DNA of 5,724 bases, taken from positions 1 through 5,724 of the forward strand of contig JAGGWT010000040.1 in assembly GCA_021163455.1 (NCBI GenBank), given 5' to 3'. Source of the DNA: Thermoplasmata archaeon (lineage in GTDB: Archaea > Thermoplasmatota > E2 > DHVEG-1 > B18-G2). Positions 1 to 5,545 of the stretch are shown here, piece after piece. The translations under genes were made by a program, and so were the position numbers. The notes below the pieces were generated by a model. The model worked only from the letters and a program-made list of their open reading frames with translations, ran no database searches and was not told the origin of the DNA. Every line of letters begins with the position of its first letter. Position 1 is the first letter of the stretch.

Positions 1-1
1 A

Positions 2-1033
2 CCTGGAAAGTCCACCAGGATAGGAAATATTACAGAATTTCATGGGGGGTTGGTGGATGAGATCGTCAACCTGGTTTATATCACGATCAATCACTCTCCA
101 ACCAAACCAACCCTGGTTTCTCCATTAAATGGCTCGTGCAATGTGAGCACAAATCCAACATTAAAAGTTCATGTCATGGATCCAGATAATGATTCTATGA
201 CTGTTTATTTCTATGGAAGAAAATATGGAAACGAATACTTTATACTCATCGGTTTCACCAATGCGGAGAATAACTCTTATGCTTCTATTGAATGGAGTGA
301 GCTGGATTATTCTACAACATACGAATGGTATGCGGTTGCCAATGACAGTCGACTCGAAAATGTATCGGATACATGGACATTTACCACACAGCCTGCTCCG
401 TCAGTTAATCATCCACCTCTCAAGCCATCAAATCCATCTCCAGCAAATGGTGCAACTGGTGTAGGTATAGATGTAACACTCTCATGGCAGTGTAGCGATC
501 CAGATGGAGATTCTCTCACCTATGACGTTTACTTTGGAAAGGGGGAAAACCAACTGAAAAAAGTATCAAGCAACCAGTCATCAACAACCTACAAACCCTC
601 GACCCTCAACTACAGCACAACATACTACTGGAAGATAATTGCATGGGACGAACACGGAGAGAGTAGCGAAGGTCCTGTATGGCGATTTACCACCGAAGAA
701 GAGATAACTAACTCACCTCCAACTGTAAGTATAACAAAACCCGAAAATGCGCTCTATTTCAGGGACAGAAAAATACTGTCTCTTCCATTACCTTTCATAA
801 TAGGACCAATCACTGTAGAGGTCAATGCATCAGACAGTGATGGAATCGTAAAGAAAGTGGAGTTCTATGTAGACAACACCCTTAAATACAGCGACACCAC
901 GGCGCCGTTCTCTTGGAGATGGAACAGCAGAGCTTTTGGCTTCAAAGTAATAAGGATTGTGGCTTATGATGATCGAGGGAGTCATCAACAATCACTAAAA
1001 GAAGTTCTGATTTTCAATCTGGCTATCTTGTGA
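2..1033 (+). CDS. Partial surface protein: two FN3-like domains and a C-terminal Ig-like domain
   Basis: The reading frame is open from base 2 to a TGA at 1031-1033, so the gene begins upstream and only its last 343 codons are here; the internal TTG near base 50 is not a credible start. Visible parts (residues counted from base 2): a leading stretch around IGN..FHGGLVDEIV (8-22) that resembles the end of a LamG/concanavalin-like domain (weak); an FN3-like domain at about 32-129 with DPDND and ending WTFTT; a second at about 138-231 with DPDGD, TYDVYFG and ending WRFTT; and a bacterial-type Ig-like domain at about 239-338 with NASDSDG, VEFYVD and TAPFSW. Ten Asn-X-Ser/Thr sequons (9, 43, 47, 63, 90, 114, 120, 191, 203, 275) fit an N-glycosylated archaeal exoprotein. 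No enzyme motif is visible, and any catalytic or anchoring domain would lie upstream. It converges on the beta-helix gene and overlaps its 3' end by 11 bases. The domain folds are fairly sure; the function is unknown. Confidence 0.8.
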   Translation, partial: PGKSTRIGNITEFHGGLVDEIVNLVYITINHSPTKPTLVSPLNGSCNVSTNPTLKVHVMDPDNDSMTVYFYGRKYGNEYFILIGFTNAENNSYASIEWSELDYSTTYEWYAVANDSRLENVSDTWTFTTQPAPSVNHPPLKPSNPSPANGATGVGIDVTLSWQCSDPDGDSLTYDVYFGKGENQLKKVSSNQSSTTYKPSTLNYSTTYYWKIIAWDEHGESSEGPVWRFTTEEEITNSPPTVSITKPENALYFRDRKILSLPLPFIIGPITVEVNASDSDGIVKKVEFYVDNTLKYSDTTAPFSWRWNSRAFGFKVIRIVAYDDRGSHQQSLKEVLIFNLAIL

Positions 1034-1964
1034 TAGCATCAAGGAAACTGGATACAACCTGAAGGCCGAATCTCATAAGAATCCTTTCAACCAGCATTTT
1101 CACAAAATTACCCTTTATTGATTTAATGCCACCTTTTGCTGAGAATCCAAATACATCATTAGTAACAATATTTCCATCAATATTATCACTCACTGTGCAA
1201 TTTACAAGAACATCACTATCACTCATGTACATAATACCATAGGTATTGCCTGTAATTGAGCAGTTCACGATAAGATTATCCTCGCTGTGAAAATCCAGGA
1301 TGTCCACTCCACTGTGAAGATTATCTTTCATAATACAGTCCATTATCACATTTCCATCTGCATACTGAAGCTCTACACCATCCCCGTTATTGTAAAAGTA
1401 ACATTTCACTATGTTATTGTTATCACAGTTAGTGTATTTTGTCCCCATGAGCACCACACCCTCATCCTTACAGTTCCAGAACTTGCAACCCTCTATGGTA
1501 TTATTGGATGACCAGATGGAAATGCCTACAGGGACATCATGTATCATGCAACCAATCACTTTGACATCTGGAGATACTATCTTTACGGCCTGCGCGTACT
1601 TACCATTTCCGCGATTTGTTATATTCAGATTTTTAAGAATCACACCACTTGCTCTTATTTCAATGGCAAAGCCATTTCTGATGGAGGTTGGATTTATTCT
1701 TGTTCTGTCCATATCTTCACCTACTATGGTAACCCTCTTGTTTATTATCAAAACTTCACGATATTCACCCGATTTTACCAGTATAGTATCCCCTTCTTGT
1801 GCGTGATTTATGGCATCCTGTATACTGCTGTAGTCACCTTTTCCATTTCCATCAACAATGATGTATTCATCATTACCAGCAAAAGCCGATAGGGATACAC
1901 TTACCCCAGATATGAATACAATACCAAATACCACTACCGTTACCACTACATTTTCTCTCCTCAT
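1023..1964 (-). CDS. Secreted right-handed beta-helix (NosD-like) protein
   Basis: A 313-residue protein. I chose the ATG at 1964 because it gives a textbook signal peptide: MRREN, a hydrophobic stretch at 6-28, and an AFA|G cleavage site near 29/30. In-frame starts at 2006 and 2021 would add 14-19 residues before it; 2006 remains possible as a leaderless start. Residues 32-90 (IIVDGNGKGDYSSIQDAI, then GDTILVKSGEY and the ...RVTIVGE strand) match the entry of pectate-lyase-like and NosD beta-helices. From about 108 to 262, coils of the form hydrophobic-x-x-Cys-x-hydrophobic recur, with Cys at 139, 160, 188, 210, 235 and 256 likely stacking along one face. The last ~35 residues lose the pattern and look like a helical cap. 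Sequons occur at N114, N154, N234 and N255. There is no catalytic set or membrane anchor, so it may bind or process carbohydrate outside the cell. NosD itself serves nitrous oxide reductase, but nothing here supports that role. Confidence 0.8.
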   Translation of the reverse strand: MRRENVVVTVVVFGIVFISGVSVSLSAFAGNDEYIIVDGNGKGDYSSIQDAINHAQEGDTILVKSGEYREVLIINKRVTIVGEDMDRTRINPTSIRNGFAIEIRASGVILKNLNITNRGNGKYAQAVKIVSPDVKVIGCMIHDVPVGISIWSSNNTIEGCKFWNCKDEGVVLMGTKYTNCDNNNIVKCYFYNNGDGVELQYADGNVIMDCIMKDNLHSGVDILDFHSEDNLIVNCSITGNTYGIMYMSDSDVLVNCTVSDNIDGNIVTNDVFGFSAKGGIKSIKGNFVKMLVERILMRFGLQVVSSFLDAITR

Positions 1965-1990
1965 ACCACCTACCACACCAATTGGTAGCG

Positions 1991-2020
1991 TGTTATATGC
2001 TAACATGTTAATTTCTAACA
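1991..2020. promoter_or_regulatory. Two abutting 15-bp dyads, TGTTA-N5-TAACA, probable double operator
   Basis: Bases 1991-2005 read TGTTATATGCTAACA and bases 2006-2020 read TGTTAATTTCTAACA. Each is a perfect 5-bp inverted repeat around a 5-base spacer, and the copies touch, so the junction TAACATGTTA is itself a 10-bp palindrome. The spacers differ while all four arms are identical, which suggests the arms are under selection. The pair lies just downstream of the TATA box of the beta-helix gene and covers the expected transcript start near 2005, the usual place for an archaeal repressor to block initiation. Operator function is inferred; the regulator is not in the window. Confidence 0.6.
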
Positions 2021-2027
2021 AAAAGCA

Positions 2028-2042
2028 TATTTAAAGGTTTTC
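2028..2042 (-). promoter_or_regulatory. TATA box and BRE-like element of the beta-helix gene
   Basis: On the minus strand the sequence reads GAAAACC followed by TTTAAATA (TATA element at 2028-2035, purine-rich BRE-like bases at 2036-2042). Transcription would start about 26 bases on, near 2005, giving a leader of about 40 bases to the ATG at 1964, or an essentially leaderless message if the ATG at 2006 is used. Confidence 0.55.
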
Positions 2043-2137
2043 TGAAAATTTCTCAAAATGGAAAAATGTCAAACGATCTTCAGATAAATGCCCTCCATGG
2101 CAAGAGTAAATCGAATAAAGACAGAGATACAACTGTA

Positions 2138-2149
2138 TATACATGTATA
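2138..2149. promoter_or_regulatory. 12-bp perfect palindrome TATACATGTATA in divergent intergenic region
   Basis: A perfect 12-bp palindrome in an AT-rich stretch, about 40 bases upstream of the BRE/TATA element of the small secreted-protein gene at 2228. Its position suits an upstream regulator site, but an AT-rich palindrome of this size can arise by chance. It does not share the TGTTA/TAACA arms of the dyads at 1991-2020. Confidence 0.3.
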
Positions 2150-2180
2150 ATTTAGATAATAATGTTGATAAAACTACGGT

Positions 2181-2198
2181 CGAAAGTTTTTTAAATTT
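2181..2198 (+). promoter_or_regulatory. BRE/TATA promoter of the small secreted protein gene
   Basis: CGAAAG followed by a T-rich run and TTTAAATTT forms a BRE-plus-TATA-like element. A start about 25 bases downstream would fall near 2217, leaving a leader of roughly 10 bases that still holds the GGGGGT ribosome-binding site at 2219-2224. Confidence 0.5.
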
Positions 2199-2227
2199 AC
2201 AATTCATTATGTCATGCCGGGGGTAAG

Positions 2228-2638
2228 ATGAGAGCAACTACACTGATTTGTATATTGACCATACTATCGATTCCAATAACCACCTGTGCAATGGCAACAG
2301 AGCAAACATCTGACCAGCTTTCCATCACCATAAAGGGCGGCCTGGGCGTGCAGGCTGTAGTTGAAAATACAGGGAACACCACCCTCGAAAATGTAAGCTG
2401 GGAGATAATTGTAGAGAAGGCTGGCGGCATTGCTTTCGTCTTATTCGGAACAAAAACCGGAACCATAGAAACCCTTCAGCCGGGAGAGAATATCACAATA
2501 CCTTGCCTGATGGCACGACTGATGCCACCCACAATAGGTTTTGGAAAGGTGAACATCACTGTTACAGTGGGTGACGTAACAGAGAAGGCACAGGGTACAC
2601 TGATAGGCATTTTCTTCATAGGTGTAAAAGAGATTTAG
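2228..2638 (+). CDS. Small secreted single-domain beta-sandwich-like protein
   Basis: A 136-residue protein with ATG at 2228, preceded at close spacing (3 bases) by GGGGGT, a one-mismatch match to the archaeal Shine-Dalgarno core. Residues 1-23 form a signal peptide: Arg2, a hydrophobic run 4-19, and AMA|T cleavage after 23. Cys20 is not in a good lipobox, so a lipoprotein is unlikely. The mature part is one short domain with the sequence LSITIKGGLGVQAVVENTG, a central SWEIIVE strand, a KTGTIETLQPGE turn, GFGKVNITVTVGD, and a closing hydrophobic strand. From memory, this layout recurs in many exported archaeal and some bacterial proteins, usually as one module of a longer protein and often near Ig-like and FN3 domains; I know no biochemical role. 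Four sequons (N50, N55, N88, N109) support surface exposure. It is transcribed alone, away from the beta-helix gene. I am sure it is a real exported protein; its function is unknown. Confidence 0.75.
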   Translation: MRATTLICILTILSIPITTCAMATEQTSDQLSITIKGGLGVQAVVENTGNTTLENVSWEIIVEKAGGIAFVLFGTKTGTIETLQPGENITIPCLMARLMPPTIGFGKVNITVTVGDVTEKAQGTLIGIFFIGVKEI

Positions 2639-2660
2639 CTCCTCCATAATTTCTTCTCTC

Positions 2661-2678
2661 TTTGTATTTTTTGTTTTT
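2661..2678 (+). terminator. T-rich terminator-like tract
   Basis: Runs of 3, 6 and 5 T residues lie 23-40 bases after the stop of the small secreted-protein gene, without a stable hairpin. This is the usual form of an archaeal intrinsic terminator and sits in the 52-base gap before the convergent cyclo-ligase gene. Confidence 0.5.
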
Positions 2679-2690
2679 GTGGTGCTGCAA

Positions 2691-3248
2691 TCAGCATCTT
2701 ATTATTCTTCTCTCTGTAATCACGATATCAACCGGAACATCATTTACATCCTCGATTATACGATCCACCACTTGGAAATCGAAGGCCAGTCCAACTTTTA
2801 GAGAGGAGACTTTTTTCAGAAATCTATCATAGAATCCTTTCCCATAGCCTATTCTGTAGCCTCTCAAATCGAAAGCTATGCCTGGAACGATAACCATATC
2901 TATTTTTCCGCTGTACTCTTCTCTACCTCTTGGCTCATATATACCAAATGCTCCTTTTTCAACATCATCAAGATTTTTTATCTCCACAGGAACTATTTTT
3001 CCTTCTTTGATATCTACTTTTGGAAGAAGAATCCTTTTATTTTTCAGGGATTCTGCAATCATCTCTCTTGTTTCAACCTCTTTATCATGTGCCATGTAAA
3101 ACATAACAACCTCAGCACTTCTATATTCGGGCAGGTCGAAAAGATTTCTCTTAATTTCCCTGCTCAGTTTCAGTCTTTTCTCTTCATCCATCGATCTCCT
3201 TAACCTGAGTAATCTTCTCCTTATCGCTTCTTTACCTTCCACAATCAT
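2691..3248 (-). CDS. 5-formyltetrahydrofolate cyclo-ligase family protein
   Basis: A 185-residue cytoplasmic protein of the MTHFS family (5-formyl-THF + ATP to 5,10-methenyl-THF), close to the usual length of about 180-200. The start at 3248 is chosen because AGGAG lies 9 bases before it (3258-3262, minus strand) and family members begin just before the K-x3-R...LR segment seen here (K6, R10-R18). The in-frame ATG at 3332 would add 28 unrelated residues read through the neighbouring kinase gene. Key motifs: KEVET at 57-61; GIYEP at 102-106; the PGIAFD...GYRIGYGKGFYDRFL nucleotide/substrate signature at 122-144 (commonly GYGGGYYDR, here K137 and F139); and the closing DVPVDIVITE at 170-179. 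The gene is divergent from mevalonate kinase with a 33-base gap, so the two may share regulation, though no direct pathway link is evident. Family assignment is firm; in archaea that use other C1 carriers the true substrate could be a modified folate. Confidence 0.9.
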   Translation of the reverse strand: MIVEGKEAIRRRLLRLRRSMDEEKRLKLSREIKRNLFDLPEYRSAEVVMFYMAHDKEVETREMIAESLKNKRILLPKVDIKEGKIVPVEIKNLDDVEKGAFGIYEPRGREEYSGKIDMVIVPGIAFDLRGYRIGYGKGFYDRFLKKVSSLKVGLAFDFQVVDRIIEDVNDVPVDIVITERRIIRC

Positions 3249-3281
3249 AATATACGTCTCCTGATTATAACATTGACCGAA
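3249..3281. promoter_or_regulatory. 33-base divergent start region between cyclo-ligase and mevalonate kinase
   Basis: The space between the two start codons holds the Shine-Dalgarno site of the minus-strand gene (3258-3262). For the plus strand, ATAATATA at 3247-3254 could act as a TATA element with transcript start near 3277, making mevalonate kinase almost leaderless; no Shine-Dalgarno site precedes its ATG. No clear TATA element for the minus gene was found, so its promoter probably lies within the first codons of the kinase gene. The two promoters must overlap physically. Confidence 0.4.
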
Positions 3282-4184
3282 ATGAGTGTAACAGGCAGAG
3301 GTAACGGCAAAATCATACTCTTTAATGAACATTTTGTCGTTTATGGGGTTCCAGCGATTGCATCTTCGATAAACAGATATGTAGAAGCAGAGATAGCTGA
3401 TAGCGATACCGTAACAATCTTTGATGAAAGAGTCAATCTGACGAATGACCCTTTAGAGAAAAGAATCTTGGAAGTGATGTCATCAAAGATGAATATCGAT
3501 TTGAATAAAAATCCCATCAAAGTCATCATAAGAGGCGATATCCCTCTTGGAAGCGGACTTGGAGCGAGTGCAGCAACCTGTGTGGCAATAGCAAGGGCTC
3601 TATCAAAATATTTTAAACTCGATTTAAGCGATGAAGAAATAAATTCCATTGCCTATGAGGGCGAAAGAATCTATCATGGCAATCCCTCAGGTATAGATAA
3701 TACTGTTGCAACATTTGGTGGAGTAATATGGTTTGAGAGGGGGAAAAAAGCGGAGAGAATCAACATTGGAAAACCCCTCTACATCATTATCGGAAACACA
3801 GGTGTGAGGGCTTCAACGAGAAAAGCCATAGAAAAGGTAAGAAGAAACAGGGAAAAGGATCCGGAAAGATTCGAAAATCTTCTCAACGAAGCAAGGAGCC
3901 TTGCGCAGAGTGCAAGAAAATGCATAGAAGAGGGTGAACTGAAAAGAATTGGGGAACTCATGAATAAAAATCATGAACTTCTCCAGGAAATAGGAGTATC
4001 CTGTAAAAAACTTGATTACCTTGTAGACCTGTTTCTCAGAAAAGGAGCTCTTGGTGCAAAACTGACGGGCGGCGGCTTGGGCGGCAACGCCATAGCTCTT
4101 GTTGAGGATGCAGATAAACAAGATGTTATAGCAGAGGAAGTCAGGAGGGAGGGTTTTGATGTTATGAAGGTGAGGGTGGAATGA
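3282..4184 (+). CDS. mvk: Mevalonate kinase (GHMP kinase family)
   Basis: A 300-residue cytoplasmic enzyme that phosphorylates mevalonate to mevalonate 5-phosphate with ATP; the length matches archaeal mevalonate kinases. The ATG at 3282 places motif 1 close to the N terminus as expected; a TTG at 3273 would add three residues and has no ribosome-binding site. GHMP motifs in order: motif 1 GKIILFNEHFVVYG at 9-22, the ATP loop PLGSGLGASAA at 88-98, the GNPSGID segment with the probable catalytic Asp at 139, the TGVRAST loop at 173-179, and motif 3 KLTGGGLGGNAIAL at 260-273. Two changes stand out: Asn15 replaces the usual Gly of LFGEH, and motif 3 reads GGGLGG where GAGGGG is common. The LFxEHxVVYG pattern favours mevalonate kinase over phosphomevalonate kinase or galactokinase. 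Its stop overlaps the next start (ATGA), so kinase and decarboxylase are made together. Confidence 0.92.
   Translation: MSVTGRGNGKIILFNEHFVVYGVPAIASSINRYVEAEIADSDTVTIFDERVNLTNDPLEKRILEVMSSKMNIDLNKNPIKVIIRGDIPLGSGLGASAATCVAIARALSKYFKLDLSDEEINSIAYEGERIYHGNPSGIDNTVATFGGVIWFERGKKAERINIGKPLYIIIGNTGVRASTRKAIEKVRRNREKDPERFENLLNEARSLAQSARKCIEEGELKRIGELMNKNHELLQEIGVSCKKLDYLVDLFLRKGALGAKLTGGGLGGNAIALVEDADKQDVIAEEVRREGFDVMKVRVE
4168..4174 (+). promoter_or_regulatory. Internal ribosome-binding site for the UbiD-family gene
   Basis: AGGTGAG inside the last codons of mevalonate kinase matches the archaeal Shine-Dalgarno core GGAGGTGA and lies 6 bases before the ATG at 4181 (9 before the ATG at 4184). It supports translation of the second gene from a shared message, with coupling through the 4-base overlap. 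Confidence 0.6.
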
Positions 4185-5425
4185 TGCTGTTCAGAGATTT
4201 TATCAAAAAACTGGAAGAGATGGGAATGCTCACGCTGGTAGATGAGGAGGTGAGCCCTGATCAGGAAATTACCAGAAAAATACATGAGCAGGGAGAGAAT
4301 CCTGTTATGTTTACCAGTGTAAAGGGAAGTGAATTTCCAGTTGCAGCCAATATATGCTCAAACAGGAAATTACTATCTATAGCTCTTGGAATAGAGGAGA
4401 GGAATGTTTTAAAAACCATCCTTTCAGCTATAGAAAACCCAGAACCTCCAGAAATAACAGAAAAGACAGGTTACACAGAGATGGATGCTGACCTCGATTT
4501 ATTGCCCGTGCCAAAATTCTACCCAACCGATGGTGGGAGATACATAACTGCAGGTGTTGTTGTATGTAACGATGAAGAATATGGTTTGAATGCATCATAT
4601 CACAGGGCAATGGTCATAGGAAAGAACAGGGTTGTCATGAGAATACTACCAAGAGATTTCCACAAATATATAGAAAGGGGAAACAAAAGATTCCTGTTCT
4701 GCATAGGTAACCCAATCTCCGTAATCGTTTCGGCAGCCATCTCGGTTGAAATAGAAAAAAGTGAGCTCGATATCGCTAATTCTCTACATCCCATTCGTCT
4801 CATGAACTTTGATGGAATACCTGGCCCTGAGGCAGAGATAGTAATGGTCTGTGAAATCACTGATGAGGAACATGATGAAGGACCATTTGTTGATATAACC
4901 CAGACCCTCGACATCGTGAGAAAGCAGCCCGTCGCCGAAATCAAAAAGATCTATGTCAAGAAAGATGCCATCTTTCATGCGATCTTGCCAGGTGGATGCG
5001 AACACAGGTTTATAATGGGCATGCCAAGAGAGGCGACCATATATAGAGAAGTATCAAAGGTATGCGATGTTGTTGATGTCTATCTCACGCCGGGCGGCTG
5101 CTCCTGGCTGCACGGGGTTGTGAGCATAAGAAAAAGGCATGAAGATGATGGAAAAAGAGCAATAGAGTATGCGTTTAAAGGTCACAAATCAATGAAGCAC
5201 GTTTTTGTTGTAGATAATGATATAGATATCAGAGACCCATCGCAGCTCGAGTGGGCAATGGCAACAAGATTCCAAGGAGACAGGGATATGGTCATAAAGA
5301 GAGAGAAGGGTTCATCCCTTGACCCATCTGCTGATCCGGTTACCAGAGATACAACAAAGATAGGTTTTGATTTGACCATACCGTGGGATAAGGACAGAAA
5401 ATTCTTCAAACGAGTGATGTTCTAG
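4181..5425 (+). CDS. ubiD: UbiD-family decarboxylase, probable anhydromevalonate phosphate decarboxylase
   Basis: A 414-residue cytoplasmic protein of the UbiD family, which decarboxylates unsaturated acids with prenylated FMN. N137 and R142 (in NASYHR) have the same five-residue spacing as N168/R173 of fungal Fdc1, and E233-GPFV-D238 matches its E277/E282 pair, giving an E-R-D catalytic set. E195 and possibly H161 would complete the metal/phosphate site. PGGCEH (270-275) and TPGGCSWLHG (303-312) are further conserved glycine-rich segments, and the C terminus (DPSADP, then TKIGFDLTIPW at 392-402) is typical. It is somewhat shorter than many bacterial UbiD proteins (~490). ATG overlap with mevalonate kinase is the main clue to substrate: in the archaeal mevalonate pathway a UbiD homologue converts trans-anhydromevalonate 5-phosphate to isopentenyl phosphate. 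The alternative is 4-hydroxybenzoate-type or aromatic acid decarboxylation, less likely in this context. The family is certain; the substrate is inferred. Start could equally be the ATG at 4184. Confidence 0.88.
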   Translation: MMLFRDFIKKLEEMGMLTLVDEEVSPDQEITRKIHEQGENPVMFTSVKGSEFPVAANICSNRKLLSIALGIEERNVLKTILSAIENPEPPEITEKTGYTEMDADLDLLPVPKFYPTDGGRYITAGVVVCNDEEYGLNASYHRAMVIGKNRVVMRILPRDFHKYIERGNKRFLFCIGNPISVIVSAAISVEIEKSELDIANSLHPIRLMNFDGIPGPEAEIVMVCEITDEEHDEGPFVDITQTLDIVRKQPVAEIKKIYVKKDAIFHAILPGGCEHRFIMGMPREATIYREVSKVCDVVDVYLTPGGCSWLHGVVSIRKRHEDDGKRAIEYAFKGHKSMKHVFVVDNDIDIRDPSQLEWAMATRFQGDRDMVIKREKGSSLDPSADPVTRDTTKIGFDLTIPWDKDRKFFKRVMF

Positions 5426-5499
5426 CGAATATGCAAAGACGGTTTTGGTGAAGAAACCCCTCCATCTGACATTTTGACAGCAAATCCACTATCAACCGA

Positions 5500-5509
5500 T
5501 ATATATAAG
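5500..5509 (+). promoter_or_regulatory. TATA box of the 3'-truncated exported protein gene
   Basis: TATATATAAG at 5500-5509, preceded by AACCGA, would start transcription near 5530, immediately before the Shine-Dalgarno site at 5534. A second candidate, TTTATAT at 5521-5527, is less suitable because it would start transcription at or after the start codon. The 74 bases between the UbiD-family stop and this element show no convincing terminator. Confidence 0.5.
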
Positions 5510-5533
5510 CCACGAATCTATTTATATCTGTTC

Positions 5534-5539
5534 GGTGAT
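5534..5539 (+). promoter_or_regulatory. Shine-Dalgarno site deciding the start at 5546
   Basis: GGTGAT, an exact match to part of the archaeal GGAGGTGATC consensus, lies six bases before the ATG at 5546. It supports a real gene running off the window edge. Confidence 0.6.
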
Positions 5540-5545
5540 GCAAGA

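Noticed and set aside
1287..1892. Plus-strand open frames of 74-131 codons inside the beta-helix gene
   Set aside because: They are antisense to a well-supported gene, overlap one another in different frames, and have no recognisable domain or ribosome-binding site.
1023..1964. Beta-helix protein as true NosD for nitrous oxide reductase
   Set aside because: No nos genes or copper-site features nearby; the beta-helix repeat alone is shared by many exported proteins.
1977..1986. ACCAATTGGT palindrome in the beta-helix gene leader
   Set aside because: A single 10-bp palindrome with no repeat or spacing relation to the dyads at 1991-2020; could be chance.
1965..2021. Longer beta-helix protein starting at 2006 or 2021
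   Set aside because: These starts place 14-19 residues before a complete signal peptide and lie inside the dyad region. The ATG at 2006 falls near the predicted transcript start, so a leaderless form is not fully excluded.
2031..2466. Minus-strand open frames across the intergenic region and the small secreted-protein gene
   Set aside because: One lies over promoter elements and the other opposes a gene with a clear signal peptide; neither shows a domain.
2683..2696. Hairpin TGCTG-CAAT-CAGCA over the cyclo-ligase stop codon
   Set aside because: Only a 5-bp stem and followed by A-rich, not T-rich, sequence on the minus strand, so not a terminator for that gene.
3249..3332. Longer cyclo-ligase starting at the ATG at 3332
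   Set aside because: The extra 28 residues overlap the start of mevalonate kinase, do not resemble the family, and the AGGAG site points to the ATG at 3248.
3341..4944. Minus-strand open frames of 60-114 codons opposite mevalonate kinase and the UbiD-family gene
   Set aside because: Antisense shadows of conserved enzymes; composition is skewed and no motif is present.
5441..5458. GGTTT...AAACC hairpin after the UbiD-family gene as a terminator
   Set aside because: Weak 5-bp stem with an 8-base loop and no following T tract.
5498..5528. GATATA...TATATC inverted repeat around the final promoter
   Set aside because: Six-base AT-only arms made of the two TATA-like elements themselves; expected in such sequence.
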